Program-made: the position numbers and the translations under genes
Part shown: one piece after another, positions 18,206 to 28,042 of the stretch
Layout of the letters: each line of letters opens with the position of its first letter
Numbering within the stretch: the first letter of the stretch is position 1
The notes under the pieces: model-generated
Seen by the model: only the letters and a program-made list of their open reading frames with translations
Told to the model about the DNA's origin: nothing
The model's database searches: none
DNA from: Streptomyces sp. WZ.A104
GTDB taxonomy: Bacteria > Actinomycetota > Actinomycetes > Streptomycetales > Streptomycetaceae
Length of the DNA stretch: 64,000 nt
NCBI RefSeq assembly: GCF_002382885.1
Contig: NZ_NWVL01000014.1
Location: 1 to 64,000 of the forward strand
Reading direction: 5' to 3'

Positions 18206-19381
18206 ATGAGCAGCGAGAACCTCCCCCAGAGCCCTGAGCGCGCCGAGAGCCCTGAGCAGCAGCGCCGCAAGCCCCGCGTGGCTGTCGTGTTCGGCGGCCG
18301 CAGCTCCGAACACGGCATCTCGGTCGTCACGGCCGGCGCCGTCATGAAGGCCATCGACCGGACCAAGTACGACGTCCTGCCGATCGGCATCACGACGGAC
18401 GGCCGCTGGGCGCTCACCGCGGACGAGCCCGAACGCATGGCCATCACCGACCGCAAGGTGCCCGACGTGGCCCAGCTCGCCGAGTCCACCGACGGCACCG
18501 TCGTGCTCTCCGTGGACCCCGGCAGCCGCGAGGTGCTCTACAGCGAACCCGGCTCCGTGCCCAAGGCGCTCGGCGAGGTCGACGTCGTCTTCCCCGTGCT
18601 CCACGGCCCGTACGGGGAGGACGGCACCCTTCAGGGCCTGCTCGAACTCTCCGGTGTGCCCTACGTCGGCGCGGGCGTCCTCGCCTCCGCCGTCGGCCAG
18701 GACAAGGAGTACATGAAGCGCGTCTTCCTCTCCTTCGGGCTGCCGGTCGGACCGTACGAGGTCGTCCGCCCCCGCGAGTGGGACCGCGATCCGGGTGCCG
18801 TCCGCAAGCGGATCGTGGAGTTCGCCGGTGAGCACGGCTGGCCGCTGTTCATCAAGCCCGCGCGCGGCGGTTCGTCCATGGGCATCACCAAGGTCGACGA
18901 CCTCTCCGGCCTCGACGAGGCGATCGAGGAGGCCCGCCGCCACGACCCCAAGTTCCTCGTCGAGTCGCTGCTGCGCGGCCGCGAGATCGAGTGCGGAGTG
19001 CTGGAGTTCGAGGACGGGCCGCGCGCCAGCGTGCCCGCCGAGATCCCCCCGGTCACCGCGCACGACTTCTACGACTTCGAGGCCAAGTACATCGACTCGG
19101 CCGCCGGTCTGGTGCCCGCACCGCTCACCGAGGAGCAGACCGCCGAGGTGCAGCGGCTCGCCGTCGCCGCCTTCGACGCCACCTCCTGCGAGGGCCTGGT
19201 GCGCGCCGACTTCTTCCTCACCGAGGACGGCACCTTCGTCATCAACGAGATCAACACCCTGCCGGGCTTCACCCCGATCTCGATGTACCCCCGCATGTGG
19301 CAGGAGAGCGGCGTCAGCTACCGGGAACTGGTCGACCGGCTGATCCAGGCCGCGCTGACCCGCTCCACGGGACTGCGCTGA
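18206..19381 (+). CDS. ddl: D-alanine-D-alanine ligase
   Basis: ATP-grasp enzyme of 391 aa that joins two D-alanines for peptidoglycan precursors. The N-terminal GGRSSEHGISVVTAG, the ATP-grasp KPARGGSSMGITKV loop and the C-terminal metal-binding FVINEINTLPGFT are intact. The length is at the long end of the family owing to an N-terminal polar extension of about 25 residues. It is the normal D-Ala-D-Ala type by context (core locus, no vanH/vanX neighbours). Confidence 0.96.
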   Translation: MSSENLPQSPERAESPEQQRRKPRVAVVFGGRSSEHGISVVTAGAVMKAIDRTKYDVLPIGITTDGRWALTADEPERMAITDRKVPDVAQLAESTDGTVVLSVDPGSREVLYSEPGSVPKALGEVDVVFPVLHGPYGEDGTLQGLLELSGVPYVGAGVLASAVGQDKEYMKRVFLSFGLPVGPYEVVRPREWDRDPGAVRKRIVEFAGEHGWPLFIKPARGGSSMGITKVDDLSGLDEAIEEARRHDPKFLVESLLRGREIECGVLEFEDGPRASVPAEIPPVTAHDFYDFEAKYIDSAAGLVPAPLTEEQTAEVQRLAVAAFDATSCEGLVRADFFLTEDGTFVINEINTLPGFTPISMYPRMWQESGVSYRELVDRLIQAALTRSTGLR

Positions 19382-19402
19382 GCGACCGCCGGGAACCGTG
19401 CG

Positions 19403-19894
19403 TCAGAGCCGGTCCGGGATCGTCCTTTCGACCGGACCGGCGAACGCGCTGAGCGGGGTGATGTCGTTGGCGTACTCCGGGGAGAACGTGACCTCGACAT
19501 ACGCCTTGCGGTACGTGGTGGTGAACCGGGGCCCGGAATCCTCGGGCTGCTCCAGCATCCAGTTCACCCCGTCCGCCTCGACCGCCTCGGCCTGGGGGTC
19601 GTCCATCTTCGCGGGCCGAGGCACGCCGCAGCGCAGTACGATCGCCCCGTCCCCCCAGCCGGCGGTCAGCTCGGATTCCGGGGAGGGGTCGTTGCGTTCC
19701 CGGTCGAGGACGGTCTCCGGCAGCTCTCCGTCCAGGGCCTTGCAGTACGCGGCGGCCTCCGAAGACGGCGTGGGAACCGTGATCGAGGGCTGCGCGTCGC
19801 TGAAGGAACAGCCCGCCGCGGCCAGTGCGAGCACGGCGGCGGACGGACCGAGGGTGGATATCGAGCGGGGGGACCGGCGGGCGGATGACGTCAC
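19403..19894 (-). CDS. DUF3515 family lipoprotein
   Basis: 163-aa predicted exported lipoprotein. A basic N-terminus and a hydrophobic stretch lead to the lipobox LAAAGC with the modified Cys near residue 29, followed by a ~130-residue extracytoplasmic domain with two further cysteines. This matches the actinobacterial DUF3515 family of unknown function, often beside ddl and thiL. GTG 19894 is the likely start. It converges on ddl, with only 21 bases between the two stop codons. Confidence 0.85.
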   Translation of the reverse strand: MTSSARRSPRSISTLGPSAAVLALAAAGCSFSDAQPSITVPTPSSEAAAYCKALDGELPETVLDRERNDPSPESELTAGWGDGAIVLRCGVPRPAKMDDPQAEAVEADGVNWMLEQPEDSGPRFTTTYRKAYVEVTFSPEYANDITPLSAFAGPVERTIPDRL

Positions 19895-19914
19895 CGGCCC
19901 AGCCTAGACGGGGG

Positions 19915-20148
19915 TCAGAGGTGGACGACCGGGCAGGTCAGGGTTCGTGTGATGCCGTCCACCTGCTGCACCTTGGCGACCACCATGCGGCCGAGTGCAT
20001 CGACCGTCTCGGCCTGAGCCCGCACGATCACGTCGTACGGACCGGTGACGTCCTCTGCCTGGATGACTCCCGGAATACTGGAAATGGTCTCGGCGACGAT
20101 CGACGCCTTGCCCACCTCGGTCTGGATGAGGATGTACGCCTGTACCAC
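19915..20148 (-). CDS. Lrp/AsnC ligand-binding (RAM) domain protein
   Basis: 77-aa protein consisting only of the RAM/ACT-like effector domain of Lrp/AsnC regulators, with no DNA-binding helix-turn-helix. It starts VVQAYILIQTEVGKA and has the central GPYDVIVRAQAE strand. GTG 20148 has GGAGG four bases upstream, which settles the start. Stand-alone RAM proteins bind amino acids or form mixed oligomers with full Lrp proteins (family knowledge); the ligand is unknown. It is co-directional with the DUF3515 lipoprotein gene and divergent from thiL. Confidence 0.92.
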   Translation of the reverse strand: MVQAYILIQTEVGKASIVAETISSIPGVIQAEDVTGPYDVIVRAQAETVDALGRMVVAKVQQVDGITRTLTCPVVHL

Positions 20149-20367
20149 GGAACCTCCAGGGCGGCCACGAGGATCATGTGGGGGAAAGGGACGCCACGTT
20201 ATCGCGTTGCCGAGCGCGACGGGGAGACCTACGGGCCGGATGACGTCCACAGCGTGGCGCACAGGACACAGAAGTTGACGTATCTCTTGACGGTACAGAC
20301 AGCAGTGACGGCTCGCGACCGGGGGCCCGGACGGGTGTCCGGGGCGATAAAGGAGAGGTGAGACTCG

Positions 20368-21339
20368 GTGAAGGGAACCGTGGGCGAGTTGGGGGAGTTC
20401 GGGCTCATCAGAGAGCTCACGTCCCGGCTCACCACCACCCCGGCGGTGCGGCTGGGGCCCGGCGACGACGCCGCGGTCGTGGCAGCTCCCGACCGCAGGG
20501 TCGTGGCCAGTACGGACATCCTGCTGGAAGGGCGGCACTTCCGCCGTGACTGGTCGACGGCGTACGACGTCGGCCGCAAGGCGGCCGCCCAGAACCTCGC
20601 CGACATCGCGGCGATGGGAGCCGTGCCCACCGCGCTGCTCCTCGGCCTGGTCGTCCCGGCCGACCTGCCCGTCACCTGGGCCGCCGAGCTGATGGACGGC
20701 CTTCGCGACGAGTGCCAGGTGGCCGGGGCGGCCGTCGTCGGCGGCGATGTGGTCGGCGGTGACACGATCACCGTCGCCATCACCGCGCTCGGTGACCTGC
20801 GCAACCACGAACCGGTCACCCGGGCCGGCGCCTGCCCCGGGGACGTCGTCGCGGTCACCGGCTGGCTCGGCTGGTCCGCCGCCGGGTACGCCGTGCTCTC
20901 CCGAGGCTTCCGCTCGCCCCGCGCCTTCGTCGAGGCCCACCGCCGCCCCGAACCGCCGTACCACGCGGGCCCGGCGGCCGCCGGGCTCGGCGCCACCGCG
21001 ATGACCGACGTCAGCGACGGGCTGGTAGCGGACCTCGGGCACATCGCGGAGGCCAGCAAGGTCCGGATCGATCTGCGCTCCGGCCTCATCGACATCCCCT
21101 CACAGATGTCCGACATCGGCCAGGCCGTCGGCGTCGACCCGCTCCAGTGGGTGCTGACCGGGGGAGAGGACCACGCGATCGTGGCGACCTTCCCGCCCGA
21201 CGTGAAACTCCCCGCCCGCTGGAAGGTGATCGGGGAGGTCCTCAACCCCTCCGCCCTGCCCCAGGTCACCGTCGACGGCGCCCCCTGGACCAGCAAGGGC
21301 GGCTGGGACCACTTCGGCTCCATCGAGGACACCCACTAG
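20368..21339 (+). CDS. thiL: Thiamine-monophosphate kinase
   Basis: 323-aa enzyme that phosphorylates thiamine monophosphate to the coenzyme thiamine pyrophosphate. It belongs to the AIRS/PurM-like superfamily; the N-terminal GPGDDAAVV and [11 protein letters not shown], then [11 protein letters not shown], and [17 protein letters not shown] are all family signatures. GTG 20368 follows AGGAGA by about 12 bases. thiD follows after 38 bases on the same strand. No TPP riboswitch is visible upstream. Confidence 0.95.
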   Translation: MKGTVGELGEFGLIRELTSRLTTTPAVRLGPGDDAAVVAAPDRRVVASTDILLEGRHFRRDWSTAYDVGRKAAAQNLADIAAMGAVPTALLLGLVVPADLPVTWAAELMDGLRDECQVAGAAVVGGDVVGGDTITVAITALGDLRNHEPVTRAGACPGDVVAVTGWLGWSAAGYAVLSRGFRSPRAFVEAHRRPEPPYHAGPAAAGLGATAMTDVSDGLVADLGHIAEASKVRIDLRSGLIDIPSQMSDIGQAVGVDPLQWVLTGGEDHAIVATFPPDVKLPARWKVIGEVLNPSALPQVTVDGAPWTSKGGWDHFGSIEDTH

Positions 21340-21377
21340 CCGATCGCGGGTCGGGGGCTCCCGCTAGATTGCTGGGT

Positions 21378-22187
21378 ATGCCCATACGTACCGCTGTACC
21401 GCCCCGCGTGCTCACCGTCGCCGGATCCGACTCCGGCGGCGGTGCGGGCATCCAGGCCGACCTGAAGACCATGCTGGCCCTCGGCGTGCACGGCATGAGT
21501 GTGCTCACCGCCGTCACCGCACAGAACTCCCTCGGCGTCCAGGGCGCGTGGGAGCTTCCGGTGGACGCCGTACGCGCCCAGTACCGCAGCGTCGTCGACG
21601 ACATCGGCGTCCAGGCCGTGAAGACCGGGATGCTCGCCTCGGCCGTCCTCGTCGAGACCGTCGCCGAACTCCTCGCCACCACCGACGCCCCCGTCGTCGT
21701 GGACCCCGTCGGCGTCTCCAAGCACGGGGACGCGCTGCTCGCCGCCGAAGCCCTCGACTCCGTACGGCGGAAGCTGCTGCCCCTCGCCACCGTCGCCACC
21801 CCCAACCTCGACGAGGTGGCCCAGCTCACCGGGGTGCAGGTCACCGACGAGAGCGGAATGAGCCGGGCCGCCGAGGAGATCCTCGGCTTCGGGCCGCGCT
21901 GGGTGGTCATCAAGGGCGGCCATCTGCCCGGCGAGGCGGTGGACCTGCTCACCGACGGAAGCGCGGAACACTGGCTGCGCGCCCCCCGGCACGACAACCG
22001 CCACACCCACGGCACCGGCTGCACCCTGGCCTCAGCCATCGCCTCCGGGCTCGCACTCGGTCAGGACGTGCCCACGGCCGTACGGGGCGCGAAGACGTAC
22101 GTCACCGGCGCGATCGAGGCCGGATTCCCGCTGGGCGGCGGCATCGGCCCGGTCGACCACGGCTGGCTGACCCGCCCGGCATCCTGA
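21378..22187 (+). CDS. thiD: Hydroxymethylpyrimidine/phosphomethylpyrimidine kinase
   Basis: 269-aa ribokinase-fold kinase of thiamine synthesis that phosphorylates HMP and HMP-P. N-terminal [16 protein letters not shown] binds substrate; the C-terminal [16 protein letters not shown] is the anion hole with the catalytic Cys/Asp region. ATG 21378 gives the standard family start but has a weak ribosome site. It probably shares a transcript with thiL and is ended by the bidirectional terminator at 22217. Confidence 0.95.
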   Translation: MPIRTAVPPRVLTVAGSDSGGGAGIQADLKTMLALGVHGMSVLTAVTAQNSLGVQGAWELPVDAVRAQYRSVVDDIGVQAVKTGMLASAVLVETVAELLATTDAPVVVDPVGVSKHGDALLAAEALDSVRRKLLPLATVATPNLDEVAQLTGVQVTDESGMSRAAEEILGFGPRWVVIKGGHLPGEAVDLLTDGSAEHWLRAPRHDNRHTHGTGCTLASAIASGLALGQDVPTAVRGAKTYVTGAIEAGFPLGGGIGPVDHGWLTRPAS

Positions 22188-22216
22188 CCCACCCCGACAA
22201 GCCGCCTGAGCACAGC

Positions 22217-22250
22217 AAAAAGCCGGTCCACCGAGGTGGACCGGCTTTTT
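22217..22250. terminator. Bidirectional terminator between thiD and rpmB
   Basis: Perfect 16-base arms (AAAAAGCCGGTCCACC and complement) with a 2-base centre. The A5/T5 ends give a U-tract on either strand, so it can stop both convergent transcripts. Confidence 0.9.
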
Positions 22251-22283
22251 GGGCAACCGGAAGGCTGCGCTACGACGGGAACG

Positions 22284-22469
22284 TCAGCGCGCGACCTTGC
22301 CGGCCTTGATGCACGAGGTGCAGACGTTGAGCCGCTTCGGCGTCCGACCGACCACGGCACGCACGCGCTGGATGTTGGGGTTCCAGCGACGGGACGTACG
22401 GCGGTGCGAGTGCGAAATGTTGTTGCCGAAGCTCGGCCCCTTGCCGCAAACGTCGCAGTTGGCAGCCAC
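22284..22469 (-). CDS. rpmB: 50S ribosomal protein L28 (zinc-binding form)
   Basis: 61-aa L28. It keeps four cysteines in two CxxC pairs (CDVC at 5-8, CTSC at 50-53), so it is the C+ zinc-containing form; Streptomyces usually carry a zinc-free paralogue elsewhere, expressed in zinc starvation. The strand is opposite to thiD and the DhaL gene. The sequence [15 protein letters not shown] is diagnostic for L28. Confidence 0.97.
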   Translation of the reverse strand: MAANCDVCGKGPSFGNNISHSHRRTSRRWNPNIQRVRAVVGRTPKRLNVCTSCIKAGKVAR

Positions 22470-22725
22470 GGGTCACTCCAAAGACTTCAGATGCACTTAC
22501 AGTGAAATCCGGCGCGCCGGAATCAGTTGACTGAAGTGGCGGTACCGGAGGAATGGCCCGACTCTCATCGGGCAACCGGAGCAGCATACAACGCCTGCTT
22601 CGGAGATACGAAACTACCACGGGTTCGCCCGCCCCCGCCCCGCCCCCTGTCCCTGCCGGTGCCCAGGCAGGCGGGCTAACCTGCGGTTCAGCCCGTAGCC
22701 ACGGCCGCTTCAAGGAGGACCATCG

Positions 22726-24429
22726 GTGCCGCAGCTCCCCGACGACCTGGATGCCGTCGCGGTGCGCACCTGGTGCTCGCTGGCCCTGGAGGCCCTGGGC
22801 CGGGAGCGCGCGGAGATCGACGCGATCAACGTCTATCCCGTCGCCGACGGTGACACCGGCACCAACCTCTACCTGACCGTCGAGTCCGCCGCCGCCGCCG
22901 TCGAAGCGGTGTTCGCCGCCCACGAGACCGGCACCACCGTGCCCGCCACCGCCGACGCCGTACGCGCCATGGCGCACGGCGCCCTGATCGGCGCCCGCGG
23001 GAACTCCGGCACGATCCTGGCCCAGCTGCTGCGCGGCATGGCCGGGGTGCTCGCGGAGGGCGGCGACCCGGACCGGCTGCGCCTCGCCCTGGTCCGGGCC
23101 GATGCCGCTGCCCGCCAGGCCGTCGCCCACCCGGTGGAGGGCACCGTGCTCACCGTCGCCTCGGCGGCCGCCGAGGCGGCCCAGGGCGCGGAGCCGGAGC
23201 TGTGCGCCGTGGTGAACGCCGCCTACGAGGGGGCGCGCGAGGCGCTCGCGAAGACCCCCGGCCAGCTCGCCGTGCTCGGCCGGGCCGGGGTCGTGGACGC
23301 CGGAGGGCGGGGGCTGGTCGCGGTCCTGGGCGCCCTGGTGGAGGCGGTGACCGGGCAGGCTCCCGTAAGGGGACCTCGCACCGGAGCCGGCCGGGCGGCC
23401 GCTCCCGTGGACGGCGGGTCGGTCGTGGGGCTCCCGGTGGGGGGCGTTCCGGTGGCTTCCGGAGCCGGCCATGTGCCCGACAGCGCCGAGGACTGCCCGC
23501 AGGACGGTGGGGGCGGGCCCGCGTTCGAGGTGATCTACCTCCTGGAGGCCCGAGACGAGCAGGTGGCCCGGCTGCGCACTCGGCTCGACGCGCTCGGCGA
23601 CTCCCTGGTCGTGGTGGGCGGCGACGGGCTCTGGCACGTCCACGTCCATGTCGACGACGCCGGGGCCGCCGTCGAGGCGGGCGTCGAGGCCGGGCGGCCC
23701 TACCGGATCCGGATCACCCACTTCGCCACCGAGAGCGGCCACGACGCGCGCACCCCGACCGAGCCCGCCCAGCGCGCCGTCGTCGTCGTGGTCCCCGGCG
23801 ACGGACTGGCCGGACTCTGCACCGAGGCCGGCGCCACCACCGTGATCGCCCGCCCCGGCGAACCGCCCGCCAGCGGCGAACTGGTCGACGCCATCCGCCG
23901 GGCCCACGCCCGTGAGGTGGTGCTGCTGCCCAACGACGCGGCCCTGCGCCACACCGCGGCCGCCGCCGCCGAGCAGGCCAGGACCGAGGGGGTCCGGGTC
24001 GCCCTCGTCCCCACCCGGGCCGCCGTCCAGGGCCTGGCCGCCCTCGCCGTCCACGAGCCGGACCGGGGCTTCGACGAGGACGTGGTCGCCATGACCTCGG
24101 CCGCGGGCGCCACCCGCTACGCCGAACTGGCCGTCGCCGAGCGCCAGTCGTGGACCATGGCGGGCGTCTGCCAGGCCGGGGACATCCTCGGGCTGATCGA
24201 CGGGGACGTGGCAGTGATCGGCGCCGACGTCCCGGCCACCGCCCGCACCGTGCTCGACCGGATGCTGGCGGCGGGCGGCGAGCTGGTCACCCTCGTCCTC
24301 GGCGAGGACGTCCCGGACGCGCTCGCCGACGCGCTGGCGGAGCACGTACGCGAGGGTCATCTCGCCGTGGACACGGTCGTCTACCGGGGCGGCCACCAGC
24401 GGGCGCCGCTCCTGATCGGCGTCGAGTAG
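22726..24429 (+). CDS. DhaL/FakA-like DAK2 domain protein
   Basis: 567-aa protein with an N-terminal DhaL-type kinase domain (about 5-200; NVYPVADGDTGTN holds the metal-binding Asp residues) and a C-terminal FakA-type region. Family members are ATP-dependent fatty acid kinases that phosphorylate acyl chains held by FakB/DegV proteins (established in Firmicutes); that activity is inferred here. A Gly/Pro-rich linker at about 210-260 is unusually long. GTG 22726 follows AAGGAGG. The position just before recG is conserved in actinobacteria. Confidence 0.88.
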   Translation: MPQLPDDLDAVAVRTWCSLALEALGRERAEIDAINVYPVADGDTGTNLYLTVESAAAAVEAVFAAHETGTTVPATADAVRAMAHGALIGARGNSGTILAQLLRGMAGVLAEGGDPDRLRLALVRADAAARQAVAHPVEGTVLTVASAAAEAAQGAEPELCAVVNAAYEGAREALAKTPGQLAVLGRAGVVDAGGRGLVAVLGALVEAVTGQAPVRGPRTGAGRAAAPVDGGSVVGLPVGGVPVASGAGHVPDSAEDCPQDGGGGPAFEVIYLLEARDEQVARLRTRLDALGDSLVVVGGDGLWHVHVHVDDAGAAVEAGVEAGRPYRIRITHFATESGHDARTPTEPAQRAVVVVVPGDGLAGLCTEAGATTVIARPGEPPASGELVDAIRRAHAREVVLLPNDAALRHTAAAAAEQARTEGVRVALVPTRAAVQGLAALAVHEPDRGFDEDVVAMTSAAGATRYAELAVAERQSWTMAGVCQAGDILGLIDGDVAVIGADVPATARTVLDRMLAAGGELVTLVLGEDVPDALADALAEHVREGHLAVDTVVYRGGHQRAPLLIGVE

Positions 24430-24486
24430 TCCCGTATCCGCTTCGCGGCCGCGCCCGGCGGACAGCTGTCAGTGCCGTGGTGTGCA

Positions 24487-26709
24487 ATGGATCGCGTGTC
24501 CTCGTTCGATGAACCCCTCAAGAAGCTGCTCGGCGGAGCCACCGCGAAGGTGATGGCCGAACACCTCGACCTGCACACGGTCGGTGATCTGCTGCACCAC
24601 TACCCGCGGCGGTACGAGGAGCGCGGCAAGCTGACCGCGCTGGCCGACCTCCCGCTGGACGAGCACGTCACGGTCGTCGCCCAGGTCGCCGACGCCCGCA
24701 TCCTGATGTTCAACAACGGCCGGGGCAAACGCCTGGAAGTCACCCTGACCGACGGCAGCGGCCGCCTCCAGCTGGTCTTCTTCGGCCACGGCGTCCACAA
24801 GCCGCACAAGGAGCTGCTCCCGGGCCGCCAGGCGATGTTCGCGGGCAAGGTCTCCGTCTTCAACCGCAAGATGCAGCTGGCCCACCCCACGTACCAGCTG
24901 CTCGACGCCTCCGACGCCGACGAGGCGACCGAGGCCGTGGACGCCTTCGCCGGTCGGCTGCTGCCGATCTACCCCGCCTGCAAGCAGCTCGACTCCTGGC
25001 GGATCGCCAAGGCCGTGGACGCCGTGCTGCCCAGCGCGCGCGACGCCGTGGACCCGCTGCCCGACTCCCTGCGCGAGGGCCGTGGCTTCACCCCGCTGCC
25101 CGAGGCTCTGCTGAAGGTGCACCGCCCGCAGACCAAGGCGGACATCGAGGACGCCAGGGCCCGCCTCAAATGGGACGAGGCGTTCGTCCTCCAGGTCGCG
25201 CTGGCCCGCCGCCGCTACGCCGACACCCAACTCCCCGCCGTCGCCCGCCGCCCCGTCGCGGACGGCCTGCTCGACGCCTTCGACGCCAAGCTGCCCTTCA
25301 CCCTCACCGAGGGCCAGCAGAAGGTCAGCAAGGAGATCTTCGACGACCTGGCCACCGAACACCCGATGCACCGGCTCCTCCAGGGCGAGGTGGGAAGCGG
25401 GAAGACGATGGTGGCCCTGCGCGCCATGCTCACCGTCGTCGACGCGGGCGGCCAGGCCGCGATGCTCGCCCCCACCGAGGTCCTGGCACAGCAGCACCAC
25501 CGCTCGATCACCGAGATGATGGGCGAGCTGGCCGAGGGGGGAATGCTGGGCGGCTCGGACCGGGGGACCAAGGTCGTCCTGCTCACCGGCTCCATGGGCA
25601 TGGCCGCCCGCCGGCAGGCCCTGCTCGACCTGGTCTCCGGCGAGGCCGGGATCGTCATCGGCACCCACGCCCTGATCGAGGACAAGGTCCAGTTCCACGA
25701 CCTGGGACTGGTGGTGGTGGACGAACAGCACCGCTTCGGCGTCGAACAGCGGGACGCCCTGCGCTCCAAGGGAAAGCAGCCGCCCCACCTCCTCGTCATG
25801 ACCGCCACCCCCATCCCCCGTACGGTCGCGATGACGGTCTTCGGCGATCTGGAGACCTCCGTCCTTGACCAGCTCCCGGCCGGACGCTCCCCGATCGCCA
25901 GCCATGTCGTCCCCGCCAAGGACAAGCCCCACTTCCTCAGCCGCGCCTGGGAACGCGTCCGCGAGGAGGTGGGACACGGCCACCAGGCGTACGTGGTCTG
26001 CCCCCGCATCGGCGACGAAGCCGAGGAGGCGGAGGGGAAGGGCGTGAAGAAGGCGAAGGCCAAGAAGGCGGCGCCCGAGGCGGACGGGGAAAAGCGGCCG
26101 CCGCTCGCCGTCCTGGAGATCGCCGAGCAGCTGCGCACGGGCGCGCTGGCCGGGCTGAGCGTCGAGGTGCTGCACGGGAGGATGCCGCCCGACGAGAAGG
26201 ACGACGTCATGCGCCGGTTCGCCGCCGGTGCCGTGGACGTCCTGGTCGCCACCACGGTCATCGAGGTCGGGGTCAACGTCCCCAACGCCACCGCCATGGT
26301 GATCATGGATGCCGACCGCTTCGGCGTCTCCCAGCTCCACCAGCTCCGCGGCCGCGTCGGCCGTGGCTCGGCGCCCGGGCTCTGTCTGCTGGTCAGCGAG
26401 GCCCACGAGGCGAGCCCCGCCCGCGCCCGCCTCTCGGCCGTCGCCGCCACCCTCGACGGCTTCGAGCTCTCCCGCATCGACCTGGAGCAGCGCCGCGAGG
26501 GCGATGTGCTGGGCCAGGCCCAGTCCGGGGTGCGCTCCTCGCTGCGGATGCTCACCGTCATCGACGACGAGGAGGTCATCGCCGCCGCTCGCGAGGAGGC
26601 CGTCGCGATCGTCGCCGCCGACCCGGAGCTGGAGCGGCTGCCGGAGCTGCGCACCGCCCTGGCCGCCCTCCTGGACAAGGACCGCGAGGAGTATCTCGAC
26701 AAGGGGTGA
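24487..26709 (+). CDS. recG: ATP-dependent DNA helicase RecG
   Basis: 740-aa helicase that reverses stalled replication forks and processes branched DNA. Order: N-terminal wedge/OB domain, Walker A GEVGSGKT (about 300-307), DEQHRFG Walker B, TATPIPRT (motif III), and the C-terminal LRGRVGRG (motif VI). A lysine/alanine/glutamate-rich insert of about 30 residues (GVKKAKAKKAAPEAD) lies between motifs III and IV, as in other Streptomyces RecG. ATG 24487 is preferred; GTG 24496 is also possible, as neither has a strong ribosome site. Confidence 0.96.
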   Translation: MDRVSSFDEPLKKLLGGATAKVMAEHLDLHTVGDLLHHYPRRYEERGKLTALADLPLDEHVTVVAQVADARILMFNNGRGKRLEVTLTDGSGRLQLVFFGHGVHKPHKELLPGRQAMFAGKVSVFNRKMQLAHPTYQLLDASDADEATEAVDAFAGRLLPIYPACKQLDSWRIAKAVDAVLPSARDAVDPLPDSLREGRGFTPLPEALLKVHRPQTKADIEDARARLKWDEAFVLQVALARRRYADTQLPAVARRPVADGLLDAFDAKLPFTLTEGQQKVSKEIFDDLATEHPMHRLLQGEVGSGKTMVALRAMLTVVDAGGQAAMLAPTEVLAQQHHRSITEMMGELAEGGMLGGSDRGTKVVLLTGSMGMAARRQALLDLVSGEAGIVIGTHALIEDKVQFHDLGLVVVDEQHRFGVEQRDALRSKGKQPPHLLVMTATPIPRTVAMTVFGDLETSVLDQLPAGRSPIASHVVPAKDKPHFLSRAWERVREEVGHGHQAYVVCPRIGDEAEEAEGKGVKKAKAKKAAPEADGEKRPPLAVLEIAEQLRTGALAGLSVEVLHGRMPPDEKDDVMRRFAAGAVDVLVATTVIEVGVNVPNATAMVIMDADRFGVSQLHQLRGRVGRGSAPGLCLLVSEAHEASPARARLSAVAATLDGFELSRIDLEQRREGDVLGQAQSGVRSSLRMLTVIDDEEVIAAAREEAVAIVAADPELERLPELRTALAALLDKDREEYLDKG

Positions 26710-26835
26710 GAGCGCGGGGGATGTCCTGCCGACCGGGCCGGTGCGGGCCGCACGCCATATCGTGGACGCACGGCACGCGCCCACCGCGCGCCGCCGGCCC
26801 CCGCACCCGCCCACGACCCCGAGGATCCGACACCC

Positions 26836-27420
26836 ATGACCCGCGTGATCGCCGGCTCGGCCGGCGGACGCCGCCTGGCCGTCCCGCCCGGCACCGGCAC
26901 CCGCCCCACATCCGACCGTGCGCGCGAGGGCCTGTTCTCCACCTGGCAGGCGCTGCTCGGCACCCTGGAGGGGACCAGGGTCGCCGATCTGTACGCCGGA
27001 TCCGGCGCCGTCGGCCTCGAAGCGCTCTCCCGGGGAGCGGTCCACGCCCTCCTCGTCGAGGCCGACCAGAAGGCGGTCCGCACCGTCCGCGACAACGTCC
27101 GCACGCTCGGCCTGCCCGGAGCCGAGGTGCGTACCGGCAAAGCCGAACAGATCGTGACAGGACCGGCGCCCGCCGACCCGTACGACATCGTCTTCCTGGA
27201 CCCGCCGTACGCCGTCACCGATGACGATCTTCGCGAGATCCTGCTCACACTCCGTGCTCAGGGGTGGCTCACCGGCGATGCGCTCGTCACCGTGGAACGC
27301 AGCACCCGGGGCGGAGAATTCGGCTGGCCCGCCGGATTCGAGCCACTGCGGGCCCGTCGCTACGGCGAGGGAACGCTTTGGTACGGTCGCGCCGCCGCTA
27401 CGTGCGAAGACGCACGATGA
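26836..27420 (+). CDS. rsmD: 16S rRNA (guanine(966)-N(2))-methyltransferase
   Basis: 194-aa SAM-dependent methyltransferase of the RsmD family. The SAM-binding loop is [14 protein letters not shown] and the catalytic N-methylase motif is DPPY (about residues 121-125). The [13 protein letters not shown] segment is typical of RsmD. It overlaps or abuts coaD, the usual rsmD-coaD pairing. About 125 bases separate it from recG, with no other gene in them. Confidence 0.94.
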   Translation: MTRVIAGSAGGRRLAVPPGTGTRPTSDRAREGLFSTWQALLGTLEGTRVADLYAGSGAVGLEALSRGAVHALLVEADQKAVRTVRDNVRTLGLPGAEVRTGKAEQIVTGPAPADPYDIVFLDPPYAVTDDDLREILLTLRAQGWLTGDALVTVERSTRGGEFGWPAGFEPLRARRYGEGTLWYGRAAATCEDAR

Positions 27421-27446
27421 CCGGACCGGAGAGCGAGGGAATCACT

Positions 27447-27926
27447 GTGCGCCGCGCCGTCTGTCCGGGGTCTTTCGACCCCATCACCAACGGACATCTC
27501 GACATCATTGGCCGAGCCTCGAAGCTGTACGACGTGGTGCACGTCGCGGTGATGATCAACCAGTCCAAGAAGGGGCTGTTCACCGTGGACGAGCGGATCG
27601 AGCTGATCCGCGAGGTCACCGCCGACTTCGGCAACGTCGAGGTGGAGTCCTTCCACGGCCTGCTGGTCGACTTCTGCAAGCAGCGGGAGATCCCGGCGAT
27701 CGTGAAGGGCCTGCGGGCCGTCAGCGACTTCGACTACGAGCTCCAGATGGCCCAGATGAACAACGGCCTCTCGGGCGTCGAAACCCTCTTCGTGCCGACC
27801 AACCCGACGTACAGCTTCCTGTCGTCCTCGCTGGTCAAGGAGGTCGCGACCTGGGGCGGTGACGTCTCCCACCTGCTGCCGCCCACGGTCCACGAAGCGC
27901 TCATGGAGCGCCTGGGCGAACAGTGA
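27447..27926 (+). CDS. coaD: Phosphopantetheine adenylyltransferase
   Basis: 159-aa hexameric enzyme of coenzyme A synthesis that transfers AMP to 4'-phosphopantetheine. The nucleotidyltransferase motif is [14 protein letters not shown] (T/HxGH type), with the C-terminal [12 protein letters not shown] signature. GTG 27447 gives the family's usual length and has GAGGGA six bases upstream. ATG 27417 is in frame, overlaps rsmD by four bases and would add ten residues. The two genes are clearly co-transcribed. Confidence 0.95.
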   Translation: MRRAVCPGSFDPITNGHLDIIGRASKLYDVVHVAVMINQSKKGLFTVDERIELIREVTADFGNVEVESFHGLLVDFCKQREIPAIVKGLRAVSDFDYELQMAQMNNGLSGVETLFVPTNPTYSFLSSSLVKEVATWGGDVSHLLPPTVHEALMERLGEQ

Positions 27927-28042
27927 ATCGCTGACGGCCCGTCACGAGGTGTCGGACGGCGGCCGACTGGCCTTACAGTCGTCCCGTCCGTCTCCAACAG
28001 AACAGCGGCTCCAGCGGAGCGGCAGAGAGTGGCGAGCACACG

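Noticed and set aside
20149-20367. A TPP riboswitch upstream of thiL
   Set aside because: The conserved CTGAGA and CTGATC-type cores of the thi box are not present in the gap.
22270-24396. A leftward frame over the DhaL/FakA-like gene that also runs through rpmB
   Set aside because: It contains rpmB in a different frame and otherwise shows no domain.
24469-27045. A leftward frame of about 860 codons over recG
   Set aside because: Antisense of recG, with no supported start or domain.
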